Positions 5,882-9,303 of a stretch of 9,303 nt of DNA are shown piece by piece. The position numbers and the translations under genes are program-made. The stretch is from Holophagaceae bacterium UBA706 (GTDB taxonomy: Bacteria > Acidobacteriota > Holophagae > Holophagales > Holophagaceae), in assembly GCA_002298155.1 (NCBI GenBank), contig DBME01000055.1, positions 1,252-10,554 on the forward strand. Direction: 5' to 3'. The notes under the pieces are model-generated. The model saw only the letters and a list, made by a program, of their open reading frames with translations. It did no database searches and was not told where the DNA came from. Numbering within the stretch: the stretch's first letter is position 1; the number at the start of each line of letters is the position of its first letter.

Positions 5882-8800
5882 TCAGGTGAGGGAGAGGCCG
5901 ACCCTTGCGAGACGGGCCTCCTCGTCGCGGGAGGGATTGCGGAATTCGGCCTGGTCGTTGGGATGGCTGTGGTAGTGGCCGATAACCACCGGCAGGCGCT
6001 TCAGGACCTTGTCGTGCTTCATGAGCAGGCCCCACCAGGCGGTGTCCCCGATGATGCGGATGGGTTCACCGTCGCCGAATTTCCACGGGTACCTGGCGAA
6101 CTGCTCGTGGAGTTTCATGCGCCAGAGGCAGGCCGGCCCGAACGTGCCACGCTCTCCGGTGCCGCTTCCCAGCCGCACGGGACCTCCCTGGCTGGGGGGC
6201 CAGCGCGGCGAGAAGGGTATGGAGTGGGCCGTGGCGATGGGGCCCACGGCGTCGGTGTCCTCCTGGCTGAAGCAGATCCGCCACTCGCCGCCGGCAAGGT
6301 CAGCGCCGCCGTCCAGGACGTTCTCAAGGATCTCGACGCCCTGGGGACAGAGGCGGTCGTCCAGGTTGAGGTTCATGACGTAGGGGGTCCGGACCCGGCA
6401 GATGCCCATGTTCCAGGCCTCGTAAATGAGCAAAGGCTCACGGTTCACGACCACCCGGCCCTTGAGCCAGTCCGGCGGTGTATCCCCGCCGTCGAAGACA
6501 TACACGCGGTCCACGGGGACGGTCTGGGCATCCAGGCAGGCCTGGTGGGCCACGAGGCGTTCGAAACGGTGGGGGTCCTTATGCCATACGGCGCAAAAGA
6601 CCGTTGTGCGCGGTTCCCCTTCGCCCGTGGCCTCCTGTGGTTCCTCCCGCGCCGGGGGGGCCACGGGGATCACCTCCACCAGTTCCGGATCCGAGGCGGC
6701 CGCCAAGTCGATGGGGAAGGGGCCACCGCCCGGTCCCTTCCACCCGGTCTGGACGAACAGCCTCGGCTTGGCACCCTGCCCCTCCAGGGCGTGGAGCACG
6801 GCCGCGCGCAGCACATCCGGTTCGAGATCGCGGATGCAGTGGGGCCGGTCAAAGGGGCAGTGCCCGTCGCACAGGTAACAATCGAGGGGAAGGAGGGCGG
6901 CGCTGGTGAGGGAGGAGTGAGGCAGGAACCGGCCGAAGAAGGTCCCGCCCAGGGCGACCACCTGGGGCAGACCCACGGCGCAGGCCAGCTGCACCAGCCC
7001 GTTCTCCACTCCCACCGCCAGGCGGCAGCGCTGAAGCAGCGCTGCCGTGAGGCGCAGAGGGAGGTTGCCGCAGAGGTTCGCGCCCATGCCGCCCGCGGCG
7101 GCGAGGATCGCGTCGCCCTCGGCCCGGTCCTCCGGACCGCCGAAGATGAGCACGCGGCGATCCCAGGTGGCCAGGGGGCCGATGGCCTCGCCCAGGCGCG
7201 GGTAGAGGCGCAGGTCCGCCTTGGAGCCCGGAAATACGGCGATGGCCGTGCGCGGGAGGACCCCCAGGGCCCGGAAGAAGTTGTCCGCCTGGACCTCGTC
7301 GTCCGGTCGGAGCCACACCCTCGGCGCCAACGTTTCCTCTCCGCACCCCAGGGCCCGGAGGAACGCCTGGTGGCGGTCCATCTCCCGCTCATGGGGCTCC
7401 AGAGCCGGTATGAGGGTCGTGTAGATGGGGTCCAGCTGGAGGTGTTCCTCCTCGCTCATGTTGGTGGTGTCCCCTCCGAAGGCGATGCGCTCAGGGGCCC
7501 GGGAGGACGCGGACAGGACGTCGCCAAGGGCCTCCCGCGAGCTGACGCTGTGGAGGCAGAGGTCCGCCCCGACCTCCCGCACCCGTTCGCCGAGGGCTTC
7601 CAGGGCTGCGGGATCGGCCAGAACCTGGGTCCGGTCGAAGGGCACGACCTTGTGCACGTGGGGGCAGGCCTCGTACAGGGGGGCCACCACTTCCTGACAC
7701 ACGACGGTCATGAGGGCTTCCGGCCAGTGCGAGGCCACGGCCGGAAGCATGGACATGGCCATCACGGTGTCCCCGATGGCGTCGGGGCGCACCCAGAGGA
7801 TGCGGCGCGGCCCGCCGGCGCTGACATCCTTCCCGCGCTGAGGCCTGGGCACGGGCCCCGATTCAAGGATCCGGTCGAAGGCCTCATCGACCCCCTTGAT
7901 GAAGGAGGCTTCGTTCCACTGGTTGAGGAACGGCACCAGGGGGGCGATGCCCCCTTCCATGATCTCCCGGATGGACCGATCCTCCACGCGGATGGAGGGG
8001 ACCGCCCCGTGCACGTGGCGGAACATGCCGCTGCCGTTCACCGCCACCGGGCGCATGGCGCCGATGGCCTTCTCCACGACGCTGGAGATGCCGCGATCCT
8101 TTTCGAGGTCGTAGAGGAAGACGTTGATGCTGTTGGCCCCCAGCATGGCCATGAGGTTGGGCTTGTCCAGGAACTCATGGTTCACCCGGATCTCGATGCC
8201 GGGCTTGGTCACCATGTTCCGGCAGGACTGGGCGATGTAATCGAGGTTGGAGTCGACGATCTCGTTGCGGGGCATGTGCAGGAGGATGACGGCGCGGTCG
8301 AAGGTCTTCTCGACTTCCTCCACCACCCGCTCGAAACCCTTGTCGGCGAACCCGAAGCCGAAGCTTCCGATGGTCGGGACCTCCGGCACGGGCGTGGTGT
8401 TCACGAAGGTGGGGATGAGCCGCGGGATCTTCAAGGTGAAGGGGTTGCGCTCCTCCAGGGTGGGGTCCGGGCACAGGTGGAAATCGAAGAGGCTGCGGTC
8501 CGCCTCGTCCGCCGCGGCCTGGGTGACTTCATGGAGGATCTCCACCTGGGGCATGTCGAAGGCGTGGGTGAGGTCGGCGTCCAGCCATGGCATGGTGAAG
8601 GGGTAGTAGTTGTACAGGATGGCCCGGGGCTTGACTTTGGCCACCCATCCCTGGAGTTCCACCCGGTCCGAACATTCGGCGTAGGTGAATTCGTAACGCT
8701 TGGATTTCTTCAGGGCGTTGAAAATGTCTTCGCCGTACTGGTGGATTCCGCAACGTTTCTGGGGGTGGTTCACCAGGAGCACGGGTACCCGTGGACCCAC

Positions 8801-9303
8801 CTCCTCCCGGCGGAGGACCACATGGGTGGCAGGATCCGGCAGCAGCTTGAAGTGAGCCAGCACCTCCTCGAAGCGCTGGGCGAAGCGTCGTGAATCCCAG
8901 TCCTGGCGGAGCTGCAGCACCTCAGGCAGGGAATCGCGCATGGATTCCCGGAGGGTCCGGAAGGGGTAGGGCTTGATGTAGGGGTGAAGGTGGCGGAAGG
9001 TCGGGTTGGTGGAGACTGCCAGGGGGCGAGCGCTGGCGATGGCCTGGTCCGTGGTTGCGGCGAGGCCCGGCTGGTCCCGGTTGTAGAGGAAGCAGTTCAG
9101 GGAGTTCCGGCCGCACCAGGTGATGAGGTCCTTCTCGTCCAGGAAGTCGCGGGTGATCTCCACCTCGATGCCAGGCTTGGCGCAGCGGCGGACCAGCTCC
9201 TCAAGGTAGTCGGCGAAGGGCCGGCGGTGGAAAGCGAAGGTCGCGTCGTCGGCGTAGGTGCCCCTGGGCATGTTGATGCGCAGGCGGGCCCGGTCGAACT
9301 CCC
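5882..9303 (-). CDS. Giant multidomain glycosyltransferase: GT4-like, GT4-like, GT9, GT2 (5' end outside window)
   Basis: The frame is open to the right edge; at least 1139 residues are visible, ending at the TGA at 5882-5884. Counting from the internal Met at 9271 as 1: residues up to 138 are the C-terminal half of a GT4-like (GT-B) module; 161-470 are a complete GT4-like module with CGIHQYGEDI (174-183) and IGSFGFGFADKGF (301-313); 488-830 are a GT9 heptosyltransferase-type module with ILWVRPDAIGDTV (491-503), VFPGSKADLRLYP (679-691), GVENGLVQLACAVGLP (754-769) and a Cys cluster CYLCDGHCPFDRPHC (798-812); a Pro/Glu-rich linker follows; 888-1107 are a GT2-type GT-A module with VFDGGD (925-930), NLNLDDRL (967-974) and GDTAWWG (1075-1081). 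Met 9271 is not the start, because it aligns with the middle of the second module (see the repeat copies). No signal peptide or membrane span is visible, so it is probably cytoplasmic. It may build several linkages of one glycan; donors and acceptors are unknown. Confidence 0.85.
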   Translation of the reverse strand, partial: EFDRARLRINMPRGTYADDATFAFHRRPFADYLEELVRRCAKPGIEVEITRDFLDEKDLITWCGRNSLNCFLYNRDQPGLAATTDQAIASARPLAVSTNPTFRHLHPYIKPYPFRTLRESMRDSLPEVLQLRQDWDSRRFAQRFEEVLAHFKLLPDPATHVVLRREEVGPRVPVLLVNHPQKRCGIHQYGEDIFNALKKSKRYEFTYAECSDRVELQGWVAKVKPRAILYNYYPFTMPWLDADLTHAFDMPQVEILHEVTQAAADEADRSLFDFHLCPDPTLEERNPFTLKIPRLIPTFVNTTPVPEVPTIGSFGFGFADKGFERVVEEVEKTFDRAVILLHMPRNEIVDSNLDYIAQSCRNMVTKPGIEIRVNHEFLDKPNLMAMLGANSINVFLYDLEKDRGISSVVEKAIGAMRPVAVNGSGMFRHVHGAVPSIRVEDRSIREIMEGGIAPLVPFLNQWNEASFIKGVDEAFDRILESGPVPRPQRGKDVSAGGPRRILWVRPDAIGDTVMAMSMLPAVASHWPEALMTVVCQEVVAPLYEACPHVHKVVPFDRTQVLADPAALEALGERVREVGADLCLHSVSSREALGDVLSASSRAPERIAFGGDTTNMSEEEHLQLDPIYTTLIPALEPHEREMDRHQAFLRALGCGEETLAPRVWLRPDDEVQADNFFRALGVLPRTAIAVFPGSKADLRLYPRLGEAIGPLATWDRRVLIFGGPEDRAEGDAILAAAGGMGANLCGNLPLRLTAALLQRCRLAVGVENGLVQLACAVGLPQVVALGGTFFGRFLPHSSLTSAALLPLDCYLCDGHCPFDRPHCIRDLEPDVLRAAVLHALEGQGAKPRLFVQTGWKGPGGGPFPIDLAAASDPELVEVIPVAPPAREEPQEATGEGEPRTTVFCAVWHKDPHRFERLVAHQACLDAQTVPVDRVYVFDGGDTPPDWLKGRVVVNREPLLIYEAWNMGICRVRTPYVMNLNLDDRLCPQGVEILENVLDGGADLAGGEWRICFSQEDTDAVGPIATAHSIPFSPRWPPSQGGPVRLGSGTGERGTFGPACLWRMKLHEQFARYPWKFGDGEPIRIIGDTAWWGLLMKHDKVLKRLPVVIGHYHSHPNDQAEFRNPSRDEEARLARVGLSLT
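7865..8302 (-). repeat. Internal protein repeat, copy B (nucleotide-binding half of the second GT4-like module)
   Basis: Residues 324-469 (counting Met 9271 as 1) run from FDRAVILLHMPR to AFDRIL. Shared landmarks with copy A, in the same order, are FDRA, MPR, KPGIE, FLD, NS-N-FLY, A--RP-AV, FRH-H and a closing F---L helix. Small indels separate the copies: about eight residues are missing here before KPGIE and about seven are extra after FRHVH. The similarity is also visible in DNA (the segments near 8190 and 9168). It marks a duplicated GT-B C-terminal domain. Confidence 0.75.
8858..9298 (-). repeat. Internal protein repeat, copy A (end of the first GT4-like module)
   Basis: This runs from FDRARLRINMPR, which lies partly upstream of the Met at 9271, to FAQRFEEVL. 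It aligns along its full length with copy B at 7865-8302. Because the alignment continues through and upstream of the first Met, the true start of the protein must lie beyond position 9303, and a matching N-terminal half of this module is expected there. Confidence 0.75.

Noticed and set aside
4814..8893. A 4-kb open frame on the plus strand opposite both minus-strand genes
   Set aside because: It is in exact codon register with the minus-strand genes. It stays open because those genes avoid TTA, CTA and TCA codons, which would be its stops. Its product is a featureless His/Gly/Arg/Glu-rich chain, while the minus-strand products carry clear GT and FkbM motifs.

Overview
The window is a piece of a surface-polysaccharide / glycan biosynthesis region from a GC-rich bacterium. 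It holds no taxonomic marker gene. The GT9 (ADP-heptose:LPS heptosyltransferase superfamily) module, nucleotide-sugar SDR enzymes and fused glycosyltransferases suggest a Gram-negative. The style would suit Myxococcota (Anaeromyxobacter-like) or Holophagae-type Acidobacteriota, but this is a low-confidence inference from composition and gene style only.

Layout. Five plus-strand genes fill positions 2-4727: the C-terminal part of a TPR protein (2-793), a small zinc-ribbon protein with one membrane segment (849-1196), a bifunctional GT2 glycosyltransferase / SAM methyltransferase (1253-2797), a UDP-glucuronate decarboxylase (2831-3766) and a GDP-L-fucose-synthase-like SDR enzyme (3777-4727). 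Two minus-strand genes converge on them: an FkbM-type methyltransferase with an N-terminal zinc ribbon (4787-5869) and, upstream of it in the same operon, a giant glycosyltransferase that runs off the right edge (5882-9303). The giant protein contains the end of one GT4-like module, a whole GT4-like module, a GT9 module and a C-terminal GT2 module. The 59-bp gap between the convergent genes is almost entirely a perfect 16-bp inverted repeat around a 30-nt centre.

How the genes may work together. The two SDR enzymes would supply activated sugars (UDP-xylose and a GDP-6-deoxysugar such as GDP-L-fucose). The GT2 and multi-GT proteins would transfer sugars, and the two methyltransferase domains would decorate the glycan or its carrier. 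No polymerase, flippase or export gene is visible, so the final product cannot be named.

Two structural oddities stand out. Codon usage changes abruptly inside the 3777-4727 gene at about position 4068: all glutamates in the two genes before it are GAG, GAA appears first at codon 98, and A/T-ending codons become frequent. This suggests a recombination (or assembly) junction within a conserved epimerase gene. Second, the two main genes left of the junction have no Shine-Dalgarno but promoter-like -35/-10 pairs ending 8-9 nt before the ATG, whereas the FkbM gene right of it has a perfect AGGAGG. Nothing resembling a tRNA, rRNA, CRISPR array, transposase or phage gene was seen.
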